A stretch of 64,000 nucleotides of DNA, from the NCBI GenBank assembly GCA_949987705.1, contig OX465281.1, positions 178,512,516 to 178,576,515 of the forward strand, given 5' to 3'. Of the stretch, positions 23,213-34,079 are shown one piece after another. The notes below the pieces were generated by a model. The model saw nothing but the letters and a program-made list of their open reading frames with translations, ran no database searches and was not told the DNA's origin. The stretch is from Thereva unica (taxonomy: Eukaryota > Arthropoda > Insecta > Diptera > Therevidae). A program made the translations under genes and the position numbers. Every line of letters begins with the position of its first letter. Position 1 is the first letter of the stretch.

Positions 23213-24729
23213 TCGCGTTTAGAAAGGCAAAAAGCAATTGCATAAGGTGAACAAAATTTAAAAATGATAAAAAATTATCTAAGATCATGTGTGAGTCACG
23301 TTTAAATCATTGCATGATATTATCAATAGAACGAAAGCTGGCAGAAAATGTAGACTGTAATGAGAAGAATCCATACCTATACACACATAACATATATTTT
23401 AGCGTGCTTGTGTTTCAGGTTTGAAATTACTTTTGTTTGACAATTAGAAGATTGGGATATGGCGTTTTGGCCTTTTAGGTTTCAAGCTAGTTCCGGGCCA
23501 CTAGACCGTTAGTACGCAGGGATGTGAGGTTTTCACTTTTTGAGTTTCACTTTATTTTCGCGGACCCCTCTGTTTTGGGGCCAGAGCAAACCGTCCTTTG
23601 GGCGAAATTGGGAATATCACCCCGCTATCTCAAGCTAACCCCGAGGATGGTGGCTGAGCCGGCTGTTAAAAAAAATAAATTCATACAACATCCAGGAGTT
23701 CAATCGCTGGCCACTGCTTTCGCCAGGCTACCCTTAACCTATCATATTCTTTTTAAATCTTCAAGCTAAGCATGGCATTGCGCCATGACATGAACGACTA
23801 TGTGGCCTATGGCATGTAGGACTATGTGGTTTATATATTCAGTGGCGATTCCTGGATATAATTAAAAAAACAATTGTGCTATCCCCACTACACGCTACGA
23901 TACAAAGTATTTACGGAGATAAGGAACTTGGGTAACTCAATTTAGAAGATATGTAGCTTCTAAGAACGAGAAAAATTCTTGATTTTTATAATGTTTTGCG
24001 ATTTACGAGTTTTTTTTTTGAGTGTTACTGTAACTTTTGAACCGGAGGACATTTTGATCTGAAAATTTACAGAAAACTGCCTTAAGGATTTGGCTACAAT
24101 GTAGTTTAGCCAAAAAAGCGAATTTCAAAAATCTATAACACAACTTTTTGATTAGAAAAGAAATCTCACGAATCTGTTGGAAATTTTTTAAACATTCGCC
24201 ATTTTGTTTTTAAATGATGTAACCAGTTCGGTTAAAGTTTTATATTTAGGGAATTAGTCAAACTAGACTATGTTAAAATTTGAAATTGATATCTGCAATA
24301 TCAACTGAGATATAGCGAGATAAAGTGAAAATTTCGTTCAAACCGCACTTACGAAAAAAAGGCATTTTCATGAATTTTTTATATGTTGGCCATGTCCAAA
24401 CTTCGGTCAAAATTAACTGTAGATGCATTTTTCCATCCTCTATCGATTGCAATTAGTCTCAACCGGTTATCTCATTTCCATCACTTCGAGCGAAAAAATG
24501 GGATGCGCTGCAGGCCTATTAGTCACAACTATGGTGTCTATAAAAAACATATGTAGTTCATAGTAGAAAATTACAGTAAAATTTTGAAATACCGATTACC
24601 ACTTTTACCAAGTTCGTAATTGTAATTTATTTCTAAAAATATGACATTTTCGTTACAAGTTAGTCGAATCAAGCACTGCTGATGTCAGATAGCATTCCCT
24701 ATCATTTCGATGATTAACAAAAGGCGTTC
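23213..24729. other. Non-coding region
   Basis: No gene recognised. 23524-23769 is open but without motif. From about 24530 the text approaches the satellite. Confidence 0.45.
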
Positions 24730-25643
24730 ATATTAAACTGGTACGCGTCTCAAGAGGACGGATTACCATTTCTTCAACACCCCTTCGACATGGGTATCAA
24801 TTGAAAGGCTATCACAAGTACAATACCATAAGCGATATAGTAAACTCAATATATGGTTAAATCCATTGTGGTCATCTCAAGAGGGCGGACTATCATTTTC
24901 TTCACAACCCCTTCGACATGGGTATCAAATGAAAGGGAATGATAAGTAGAATACAATGAGCAATACAGTATACTCAATATCCACGGCGGCCATCTCAAGA
25001 GGACGCATTACCATTTTCTTCACCACCCCCTCGACATAGGTATCAAATGAAAAAGTATGTTAAGTAGAATACAATAAGCTATGTCGTAAAATCCATGGCG
25101 GCCGTTTCAAGAGGGCGGACTACCATTTCTTCACCACCCCCTCGACATGGGTATCAATTGAAAGGGTATCATGAGTAGAATAACATAAGCGATTTAGGAA
25201 ACTCAATATATGGTTAAACCCATGGTGGCCATCTCAAGAGGGCAGACTATCATTTTCTTCACAACCCCCTCGACATGGGTATCAAATGAAAGGGAATGAT
25301 AAGTAGAATACAATGAGCAATATAGTATACTCAATATCCACCGCGGCCATCCCAAGCGGACGCATTACCATTTTTTTCACCACTCCCCTGACATATGTAG
25401 GTATCAAATGAAAGGGTGTGATAAGTAGAATACAATAAGCTATGTCATAAAACCCATGGCAACCGTCTCAAGAGGTCGGAATACCATTTCTTCACCACCG
25501 CCTCGACATGGGTATCAATTGAAAGGGTATCATAAGTAGAATGCCATAAGCCATATAGTATACTCAATATATGGTTAGATCCATGGCGGTCGTCTGAAGA
25601 GGGCGGATTACCAATTTATTCAAAACCCCGTTGACATGGGTAT
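24730..25643 (+). repeat. Satellite array: ~120-bp monomers in a three-monomer higher-order repeat (left part)
   Basis: The anchor GACAT(G/A)GGTATCAA occurs at about 24787, 24907, 25032, 25143, 25271, 25389, 25503 and 25632. Monomers alternate in three types. A has ATCAATTGAAAGG and CTCAATATATGGTTA; B has GGGAATGATAAG and TATACTCAATATCCA; C has GTATGTTAAG or GTGTGATAAG and AGCTATGTCGTAAAA. Like types recur every 356-364 bp. The array is interrupted at 25643 by a LINE and resumes at 30039. Confidence 0.85.
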
Positions 25644-26747
25644 CAAATCGTAGTCTAGATGAATGTTGTGAGGGGTTTCCTTGGGAAAACATTTTCACAT
25701 TGACTGACGTTAACGATAAGATCAAGTTTTTTGAGGGCTTTATGCAGTCCTTGTTTGATGAGTATATTCCTATTCGAACAAAAACCATTACTGAAAAATC
25801 CAAGCCTTGCTTTAGTCCTGAAATTAAGACCTTAATTATTGAGCGGGAGTATCTCTATAAAAGATACGTAAAACTAAAAACCGAAAGTGCCAAAAACTCT
25901 TATAAACGACTCCGTAATATCACCACGGCTAAAATTAAAGAAGCCAAGCGACATTTCTACGCATGCCGACTCAACCAGACTCTGCCACCGAAGAAACTAT
26001 GGAATAACTTAAGTAAGTTAGGGGTACAATTAAAAAAAGAGACTATAGCCCATGACTTCGATGCCGAAGGTCTGAATTCGCACTTTACTTCAAGTAACTC
26101 TGTCCGTATTACGCATGTTCCTCTGTCGTCGTCTAATGGATTTAGTTTCCGCTGCGTAAATCACGCTGAAGTTTTATGCTACAGGGAGCGACAAGATATC
26201 GCCGAGATTTCTTTAACTATTGTTACCTAGTCTATTACCTATTATAACTCATTTGATTAACTCATGCCTTACTACTTCCAAATTTCCCAATTCTTGGAAA
26301 CATCCCCTTGTACTGTTGCCAAATGTTCTTCCCTTGAGTGTCCTGCTGACTTCCGTCCTATTAGTATCTTACCGTTTTTAGCTAAAGTTCTTGAGAAACT
26401 GATTGCATTTCAAATTGTCGAGCTCTGTGAACGTTATCAGCTTATAAATCCCTGCCAATCTGGGTTTCGAAAATCCCACAGCTGTGATACTGCACTTCTT
26501 AAAATCACGACCGATATTAGGAACTACTTAGATGGGAACCAAGTCTGCTAACTGGCACTACTAGACTTTTCCAAGGCTTTTGATAATGTTGACCACTCCC
26601 TACTTCTCGAAAAGCTCCGCACACAGTTTAGTTTCTCCTCATCTGCTCTCAAGCTTATGCATAGTTTCTTGAATAACCGTTTGCAACAGGTAATGCTGCA
26701 TAATCGTGCTTCAAACTCTACCATCCTCTGCTGTGGTGTTCCGCAAG

Positions 26748-28866
26748 GTTCCATTCTTCTTCTTTTTCGATGGCTCTACACCCCAATTCGAGCCTTGGCC
26801 TCCATCAGCTTCTTCCTCCAGACGTCTTTCTGCTCTGCAGCTTGTCTCCAGTTTCTTGTGTTGAGCAGTTTTGCTGCATCGGCCTTAACATTATCTTTCC
26901 ACCTTTACCGTGGTTTGCCAACTGGTCTTTTGCCATCTGGCTTTTTTTGATATCCTTGAGTCATCCATTCTTTGGACATGGCCGGCCCAACGTAAACGTA
27001 GTAGTTTGGCATGGGTCGAAAGTTTACATTCTTTGTATATGTATTGGATGTATCTGGATTTCATTACTGGCAGTAGTGAGAAGTATGTTCTGTTCGCGGA
27101 GTTTATCTTCTTTGTACGTCTATCGTTTCATCGTTGTCTTCGCTAACTGTGGACCCCAGGTAGCTAAATTGGTTTACCCGTTCAAAGTTATATTCCCCCC
27201 AGGTGGTATTGTGGTTTCTTCTTCTTCTTTCCACCCTTGACTGAATTAGAATCTTACTCTTCTCTACGTTTATTTGCAGCCCTATATGTTTTGCTCCTTC
27301 TTCTAATTCTGTAAATATTTCTTTGAGATATGACAGTGATCTTGCAAGGCAGTTTATAGCCGTGTTTTTTAATGAACTATATAGTTCTTTCATCGAGTTC
27401 ATTAAAAAAACGACAAGGGAAATTTCATGAAGCGCCTACTTCGATGCTTAAAAATTTCAAAATTAAACGGAAGTTAAGAGTTATTTTTTACACTGTTACA
27501 CGAAATCCTCGCTAGAAAATTATAAGTATGCTTCTAAAAAATCAATTATTTGTTATAAATTTGCTCTCATCACTTTCCTGTTGTTTTTATTTTTAAATTA
27601 CGTCTTTCCGACCCCCGAAAGTATGCAACATGCCAAACCAGGAAAGTAAAGTATGCAGCATGCCAACCCCCGAAAGTATGCAATATGCAAATTAAGAAAT
27701 TTCCCAAAACCTCGATAGAAACCCCGATAAAACCTGGGTTTTGAGATTTGTATGGGGAAGAACTATATAGTTCATTAAAAAAACACGGCTTATATCGACG
27801 GCATATCCTGCCAACTGTTTAGATTTGTTAAGCAGGGTTGCGTTCGCATCAATGTTAAACTTGCGAATTACTCCTTCTAGGCAGAGATTAAATAGCATGG
27901 GTGCCAGCCCATCGCCCTGCTTTAAGCCTTGCTTGACTGGGAAGGATTCCGTCAATTCTCCTTGTATTCTGACTGCACATCTTGTATTTTCCATTGTCAT
28001 TTTTGTTAATTTTATTATCTTCAGGGGGATGTTTAGGTCCAGCATTGTTGCATACATTTGCTCCCTGGCGATGCTCTCGTATGCTTGTTTAAAGTCGATG
28101 AAAAGTTGATACACGTCATTTTCGGAGGATTTGCCTTATTGTAAAAAGTTGATTAATTGTTCACCTATTTCTTCTGAATCCAGCTTGGTATTCACTTATT
28201 GCAGCTTTTGCGTAAGGTTCCAGTCTGGTCTTAATTATATTGGTCATTATTTTATATACTGTGCTTAAAAGAGATATGAGTTTTCACAGTTGAATCTGTC
28301 CCCTTTCTTGTGCATTGGGCAGATAATGCTTTGCTCCCATTCTTCAGGCATTTTTTCATTCCTCCATATGCAGCATAGTAATTCGTGTATAGCTGCTGAG
28401 AACGATTCGCCTCCTTGTTTGATCAACTCTGCTGGGATGTTATCAATTCCTGGAGATTTATTGTTTTTTAATGATTGTATGGCACTTTGTACTTCTTCCA
28501 GAGTGGGTACATTTGTTTCACTGGTGTCATCGTTATGTTGTAGACGGGGTTCTGGTACATGTCTGATGCTCTCGTTTGCGTTTTGCAGCTCGCTAAAAAA
28601 TTCCTTCCATCTTTTCTTTACATCTTCGCTGCCTGTGACTATAGTGCCTTCTTTTGTTCTGCATATACCGCAGGAGGGTTTCAAGCCTTTCTTGAAGAAG
28701 TTTACTTCCCTGTATGAAGAAGTTTACTTCCCTGTATGAAGAAGTTTGCTTCCTTAAGTTTTTCTCTGCTCTCACGATGTGATTGTTGAGGAATTGCCTT
28801 TTCTTCTTCCTGCAGATGTTTTTTGCGGTTCTTCTTGTTTCCTCGTATTTCAATTGTTCCATTCTT
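26748..28866 (-). mobile_element. RTE-like LINE inserted in the CR1-like LINE, 11-bp TSD
   Basis: Insert 26759-28855, flanked by the direct repeat GTTCCATTCTT (26748-26758 and 28856-28866). On the minus strand, in order: KYEETRRTAKNICRKKKRQFL; an EVQSAIQSLKNNKSPGIDNIPAEL finger motif and CPMHKKGDR (28684-28265); FIDFKQAYESI and GLKQGDGLAPMLFNLCLE (28114-27692); LNKSKQLAGYAVDI, where the usual YADD reads YAVD; then, after a 432-bp insertion, LEEGAKHIGLQINVEKSK and SYLGSTVSEDNDE (27402-27103), RLRWAGHVQRMDDSRISKK near 26980, and NTRNWRQAAEQK at the end. Tail GAAAAAGAAGAAGAA. The endonuclease end is missing (5' truncation) and the RT active site is altered, so it is dead. Confidence 0.9.
27355..27794. 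mobile_element. 432-bp TIR element inside the RTE-like LINE
   Basis: Element 27359-27790 with TIRs GCCGTGTTTTTTAATGAAC... at the left, and the reverse complement AGCCGTGTTTTTTTAATGAAC at the right, both continuing to TATATAGTTCTT. TATA is duplicated at 27355-27358 and 27791-27794. Removing the element and one TATA rejoins the LINE frame across GYAVDI and NCLARS. Internally, CCGAAAGTATGCAA-type text is repeated three times near 27610-27680. Non-coding. Confidence 0.8.
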
Positions 28867-30038
28867 GACGCTCTCCTATTTAGTATATTCATGAATGACC
28901 TTCCTGCAGTAGTTAACAACTCCAAAATTCACATGTACGCTGATGATGTACAGCTGTACCTCTCTATGCCTAAGCACCAATTGGTGTCAAGAGTGCGGAA
29001 ATTATCCGAGGACTTACAAAATGTTTTTCTTTGGGCTTCGGCCTACCGTCTTAGCTCACTCTGTTAACCCCAGTCTGGTTTTTCCCAGAATCATTTTAAA
29101 TGGCAATCCTATTCAGCGTGTAGATCGTGTTAAAAATCTCGGAGTAACTCTAAACCACGTTATGACCTGTTCTGACTATATCCGTTATATAGTGAGTAAA
29201 GCCTATTGTCTTCTCAGGAAACTCCGTCTGTATGGAAACTTGATGAATTGAGCCCTTCGTTTGCGCTTAGCAAAAGCGCTACTCCTGCCCCATCTAATGC
29301 ATGGCTACTTAGTCTTTCCCTCGTTAGACGCTTCTTGAGCTCGGAAAATTGAAGTCGCATACAATGATTGCATACACTTTATTTATAATCTACGACGGTA
29401 TGATCACACTACGCTTTTTGTGAACAATGTCTTGGGGTGTTCCTTAAAAACTTATAAAGACTTGAGGTTGCTGAGGTTTTTTCATGCTATACTTAGACGC
29501 CGAAAACCCCCATAGCTCTCTGAATACCTCCAGTTCTCGCAATCGCGTAGAAATAATAATGTAATTATTCCTCGGTTTCGTTCTTTGCTAGGCCAACGTT
29601 CATACTTTGTTTATACAGCTCTGCTTTGGAATACTCTTCCTTATAATTTGCAATTTATTGAATCAAGCTGTGTTTTTAAAAGGCGTCTTTTTGAATACCT
29701 TACGGGCAGACCGTCTTGAAATGCAAACACTATCCATCTATCTATTTGCTTGCACTCTAGTTCTCTCAAACTGCAAATCTAATTTTTCTTCTTTTTCTCT
29801 CTATTTTCTTTTTGAACTCTCTATAATAATTTGTTTTTATCTATCTTTTTTTACTTTATCTTTTGTTTTTTTTTTAATTATTATTTATGTATATTATAAG
29901 ATATATTTTAAAGTTAGTTAGTAAGTAGGTTATTTTTTCACTGTTAATTTTCCATTTTTTTTTTCTTCGTTTATTGTACTAATTTAAGAATCTTTCTTTT
30001 GTACAAACATTGCAAATAAATAATAATAATAAAATAAA

Positions 30039-30296
30039 AAATGAAAGGGAATGTTAAGAAGAATACAATAAGCAATATTGTATACTCAATATATAGTTAG
30101 ATCCACGGCTGCGATCTCAAGAGGACCCATTACCATTTTTATGACTACCCCCTCGACATAGGTATCAAATGAAAGGGTATGTTAAGCAGAAAACAATAAG
30201 CTATGTCGTAAAATCCATGGTGGCCGCCTAAAGAGAGCTTCTTCACTACTGCCTCGACATGGTTGTCAATTGAAAGGGTATTATAAGTAGAATACA
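30039..30296 (+). repeat. Satellite array, right part
   Basis: Continues the array broken at 25643. The B monomer resumes with ATGAAAGGGAATGTTAAG, then come a C monomer (GACATAGGTATCAAATG at about 30156, AAGCTATGTCGTAAAATCCATGG) and an A monomer (GACATGGTTGTCAATTG at about 30256). It stops at the gypsy fragment. Confidence 0.8.
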
Positions 30297-31784
30297 ATTA
30301 CGCACAGGTAGAAAAAGAATTATTGGCGATAATTTTTGCATGCACAAGGTTTCATCAGCTTATCTATGGCCGATCTATGGTGACTGTATTAACCGATCAT
30401 AAACCACTAGTAGGAATAGATCGCAAGGAACTAGGCAAAGTAAATTCCGCAAGGTTGCAGCGAATGAAGCTGAGATTGCTACAATATAATCTACAATTCA
30501 AGTACACTCCAGGCAAAGAGATGTTAATTGCAGACCTGTTATTTCGCAACTTTCCTGTTACGGAAAACACAAGACCAGAAATCGAAGACATTAATGAAGT
30601 ATGAACCACTTCACCATTAATATTAGTGAAGAAAAAAGAGAAGTTTTTAAAAAAGAAACATCCAGTGATCCTGTACTAAAGGAGCTTTTGCGTACAATAA
30701 AAGGGGGCTGGCCAAAAAATAAAAGCCAAGTAAAGGAAAATATCAAGCATTACTGGAAGCATCAGACGGACTTATCAGTTGAAGACGAACTAGTTTTTTT
30801 TAATGACAGAGTGATTGTTCTGGTAACACTTAGACAACAAATACTTGATATTCTTCATAGTTCACATTTTGGAATAGAAAAAACGAAACTCAGAGCAAGA
30901 AGCCTCGTATACTGGCCAGGCATAAATAGAGACATAGAGGAAATTGTTGCAAAATGTAGTATTTGTCAACGGCATAGAAAAGCTAATGTAAAAGAGCCCT
31001 ACTCCCTCATGAAGTTCCATTATTCGCATATTTTAAAATCGGGATGGATGTATTTGAACTGGGTGGTAAGTCGTATCTCGTAGTTGCAGATTATTATTCA
31101 AAGTATTTCGACGTACTTCCTTTAAGAAATAAAACCGCTACAGAAGTGATGTCAAAACTGAAAGAGTTGTTTTCAATTCATGGCATTCCAAGAGAGATCA
31201 TTGCCGATAATGTACCATTTGGGTCATACGCATTCCAAGCGTTTGCACGTGAGAATGATATTAGGGTAACAACATCGAGGCCCCGCTACCCCCAATCAAA
31301 TGGGTTTGCTGAAAAGTTTGTAGGAATAGCGAAATCCATATTATCAAAATGTAAAGACAGCAAACAAGAGCTCTGGAAAGCACTACTAGATTATAGGAAC
31401 ACGCCTGTGAAAGGAAGTCTGTTGTCACCTGCAGAGTTAAATTTTGGAAGGAAAACAAGGAGTGCAGTTCCAGCAAAATTATCATTATACAAAAATAACT
31501 CTCATGATGAAGTAGGAAAGATAGTATCAAAAAAGAATTATAAAGATAAATTATATTACGACAAACATGCGAGAGTGAGACCTGAGTTTGGAAAAGGGGA
31601 GGAGGTATGGTATATAGATAAAAGGAAATGTAAATTAGCCAAAATCGTAGAAAAAGCCAAAACACCTCGTTCCTATTGGATAAAAATTGCAAATGGTAAT
31701 ATCATTAGAAGAAATGCAAAATATTTGAGGCATACAAGGGTAGCACGCAACAGACCATCAGAAGTCTACCAAGAAATAAAGTAG
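30297..31784 (+). pseudogene. Ty3/gypsy LTR-retrotransposon pol fragment (RNase H to integrase)
   Basis: Starts inside RNase H (YAQVEKELLAIIFACTRFHQ, VLTDHKPLVGI, FKYTPGKEMLIADLL) directly against the satellite. After a frameshift near 30600 comes the integrase HHCC zinc finger (H and H in ILDILHSSHFGIEKTK, then CSICQRH). After a second shift near 31035 comes the integrase core with D in GMDVFEL, D in IIADN and E in NGFAEKF, then a GPY/F-like tail (PRSYWIKIANGNIIRRN) to 31784. Protease, the RT core and gag are absent. There is no env-like ORF. Two frameshifts and 5' truncation make it non-functional. Confidence 0.88.
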
Positions 31785-32117
31785 ATTCCGCAGGGCAACT
31801 TCCCAACAAGAGTAAATTAGAAGTAGTGTAGAAGTACGTACTAATTAAGAGTATTTTTTGAGACGCATTGACAACACATAGTGAAATCTGATTTTGTAAA
31901 TTGAAAAAAAAAAATAGTGTAAGTTGATTTGGTTATAAAAAAAAAATAGAAAAGGAATTGTATAAGGTTGAGATACTGTAGAAAATAGATGTTCTCAAAA
32001 GAGGAAAGAACAGATAAGCCGTAAGCCCGTTGTCAGAGTCAGCCATTGGCAGTTGCTAGTTGAATGCGATCAGGGCTACACGTACTTGGAAATAAAATAA
32101 AGAACTCATTGAATTTA
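31785..32117 (+). repeat. Probable 3' region / partial LTR of the gypsy element
   Basis: A-rich text ending AAAAAAAAAATAGAAAAGGAA (about 31937-31957) could be the polypurine tract, followed by TTGTATAAGG as a possible LTR start. A polyadenylation-type AATAAAATAAAG lies at about 32090. The other LTR is not in the window, so the boundary cannot be confirmed. The Academ-like element interrupts the sequence at 32118. Confidence 0.4.
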
Positions 32118-32575
32118 TAGTCCAGTAAAATGGTGCAGAAAAAAGGCCCAACTGTGCATTTTCTGAAAACAGCAATTTTTTTTTTCATTGTCTAGGGGGG
32201 TTGGTTGGGAGTATAAAACCGAGTTTTCGGGATCCGGAGGCGTGACGTTCGGCCGCCATCTTGTTTTTAGTGATGTAAAATGGTTTGTCTTATATCTCGG
32301 AAACTGTGAGACCTACAGAATTTTTGTAAATACATTTTTTTTAGATAATCAAATTATCTACAACTTTTGCAAATAATGTTTTTTCGTAATATTAATAATA
32401 AAAAAGATATGGATGAAAAATGACAAAAATTTTGGGGGTGACGAACTTTAAAGCGCTATAACTCTTTTATTATTGATTTTACATAAAAATTGCCTTAGAG
32501 CTTTTTTGTAGAGCATTTTATTACGAATAATTTGATGTGGTCATTTATTGAATTTGGGTTGTTCTTATTGATTTT
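32118..32575 (+). repeat. Left terminal inverted repeat of the Academ-like element (458 bp)
   Basis: Pairs with 37717-38165. It carries a TATAAAA box (about 32211) oriented inward, and blocks such as GATCCGGAGGCGTGACG, GCCGCCATCTTG and GGGGGTGACGAACTTTAAAGC identical in the right copy. A 6-7 bp indel near 32140 is the main length difference. Confidence 0.9.
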
Positions 32576-33056
32576 AATGCAGTGCCAAACGAAGGTACGT
32601 ATAAGGTAAATGTATTTTTTTATACAATTTTTTTGACGGTATTTTATGGCATTTTTCTGCATACCGTGTTGGAGTAAAAAGTTTTACTCATTTTTAAAAT
32701 ATGCAAATTGAATGAATTGGTTATTTTAGTTGTAAGTAATAAATGGCTAATTTTGAAACAAACAAAATGTATCGTAAGTCGTCCATTCACAGGTATAAAA
32801 AAGGTGCACGAAGTCTTTCGAAGAGATTACAACTTCAAGGAGTTTTGCGATTGTGAAAATTTTGTTTTGGGTTTTCCCGTTGTTTTGGTGTTTGGATTTT
32901 TATGTTATATTTTGTTTCAGAAAAAGTAGATTGCTACTAGTTTTTGTGAATGTAAATATTTGTTACTTTATTTTTATTTTGTTTTCTTTCCTTGTTTTTG
33001 TTTGGTTTTCTTTTTTTTTATTGCATAGACTACTACTAGTTTTTGTTATTGCGAGA

Positions 33057-34079
33057 ATGAGTGAGTGTTTCATTTGTAGAAAATCCCTTAGTGAGGGAAC
33101 CTCTATTAAAGTGAAGACGAAAGGAGTGGAGTCGCTGCTTATTAGGAGTATTGCAAAAGGACAAAAGGAGCATGAGGAATATTTGCGAAAGGTACGTGAA
33201 TTACAAATCCATTTATACTGTTATAAATATTATTCTGATGCTAGAAATGACGGTGTCACTCGCTCTTGGAGTACTAGGGGTATGCCAATAGCTACAGCGT
33301 CATCTTTGCCGTTACCCAATTTTAATTTTGAAAAGGGTTGTTTTATTTGTACAGATTTGATAAATTTGCCTAAAAAACAAAAACAACATTTATCCACGGT
33401 ATCAAACTCGAGTTTCAAAAATACGGTTTTGAATTTGTTAAGTAATCGTTCCGATGATATTGCGGTACAAATTTATAATCGTATAAAGGATGTTCCAGAT
33501 TTGATTGTGGCCGGTGCCAAATATCACCGATATTGCTTTAGTCAATTATATTTAAAAGAAAAGAGAATTGATTACGTAACTTGTGACAGAATCAATAAAA
33601 TTGATAGAGCTATGGAATGTATATTCTCTTATCTAGATGAAAATTCAGATGACTGTCAATTTAAGTTATCAGACTTGATAAAGGAAATTGAAGGTGATTA
33701 CGTTCCAGACAGAAGAACAGTGAAAGATCGATTATTCCAGAAATATGGAAGTGACATTTTGATTTTTGACCAACCTCGGCGGGAGGCAATAATCTGCTTT
33801 CGTGGTACGGGTTACGAGGTTTTATCGAAATCTTGGTATCAAAGCAAGAAGTCTGATCTTCGTGAAGAAAGGCTGAGAATAGTTCGTGAAGCTGCCGCAA
33901 TTATTCTCCAGGATATTCGTTCTGAGGTGTATGACACCGAGCACTATCCACCGTCTGACGACTTCCTTAAAAATATTGAAACCGCAATACCTGAAACTTT
34001 AACAACACTTCTTTCCGGCATAATCTGTAAATCGAAACGGAGATTCTCTGAAAAATACCAAAAAAATGCACATCAATAG
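33057..34079 (+). CDS. Academ-like transposase, N-terminal part (before frame change)
   Basis: Start chosen at ATG 33057 (MSECFICRK). The frame stays open upstream to 32853 only as a T-rich hydrophobic run without an ATG, which looks like leader or intron (a TTGCATAG acceptor-like site lies at about 33028). Two zinc-binding-type units are visible: C-x2-C (CFICRK) with a later H-x-Y-C, and C-x2-C (CFICTD) with H-R-Y-C (AKYHRYC) at about residues 96-160. The rest is charged and helical (RRTVKDRLFQKYG, EERLRIVREAA). It ends at TAG 34077-34079, but family-like sequence continues in the -1 frame from 34067, immediately after a run of seven A (34060-34066). The N-terminal fingers probably bind the TIRs (inference). 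Confidence 0.8.
   Translation: MSECFICRKSLSEGTSIKVKTKGVESLLIRSIAKGQKEHEEYLRKVRELQIHLYCYKYYSDARNDGVTRSWSTRGMPIATASSLPLPNFNFEKGCFICTDLINLPKKQKQHLSTVSNSSFKNTVLNLLSNRSDDIAVQIYNRIKDVPDLIVAGAKYHRYCFSQLYLKEKRIDYVTCDRINKIDRAMECIFSYLDENSDDCQFKLSDLIKEIEGDYVPDRRTVKDRLFQKYGSDILIFDQPRREAIICFRGTGYEVLSKSWYQSKKSDLREERLRIVREAAAIILQDIRSEVYDTEHYPPSDDFLKNIETAIPETLTTLLSGIICKSKRRFSEKYQKNAHQ

Larger units (their letters stand above)
25644..30038 (+). mobile_element. CR1/L2-like LINE, copy 1, 5'-truncated, split by an RTE-like LINE
   Basis: Left part 25644-26747: linker between endonuclease and RT (CFSPEIKTLIIEREYLYKRY; LWNNLSKLG; GFSFRC), RT finger motifs (DFRPISILPFLAKVLEKL; QSGFRKSHSCDTALLKITTDI), DFSKAFDNVDH and GVPQGSIL. 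Right part 28867-29950: LLFSIFMNDLPAVVNNSKIHMYADDVQLY (YADD present), VKNLGVTL and the C-terminal LLGQRSYFVYTALLWNTLPYNL segment. The tail TTGTACAAACATTGCAAATAAATAATAATAATAAAATAAAA ends at about 30038. There are several stops and shifts (for example near 26228 and 26549). It sits inside one satellite monomer (GGTATCAAAT before, ATGAAAGGGAATG after). Same family as the minus-strand copy at 42417-47110. Confidence 0.85.

Noticed and set aside
28290..28739. 149-codon plus-strand ORF
   Set aside because: Antisense shadow of the RTE-like RT fingers on the minus strand.
31261..31692. 143-codon minus-strand ORF
   Set aside because: Lies antisense to the gypsy integrase, whose motifs are clear; it is a shadow.
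32853..33056. N-terminal membrane domain on the Academ-like protein
   Set aside because: No ATG before 33057 in this frame; the hydrophobic residues are a reading of a T-rich stretch with an acceptor-like TTGCATAG.
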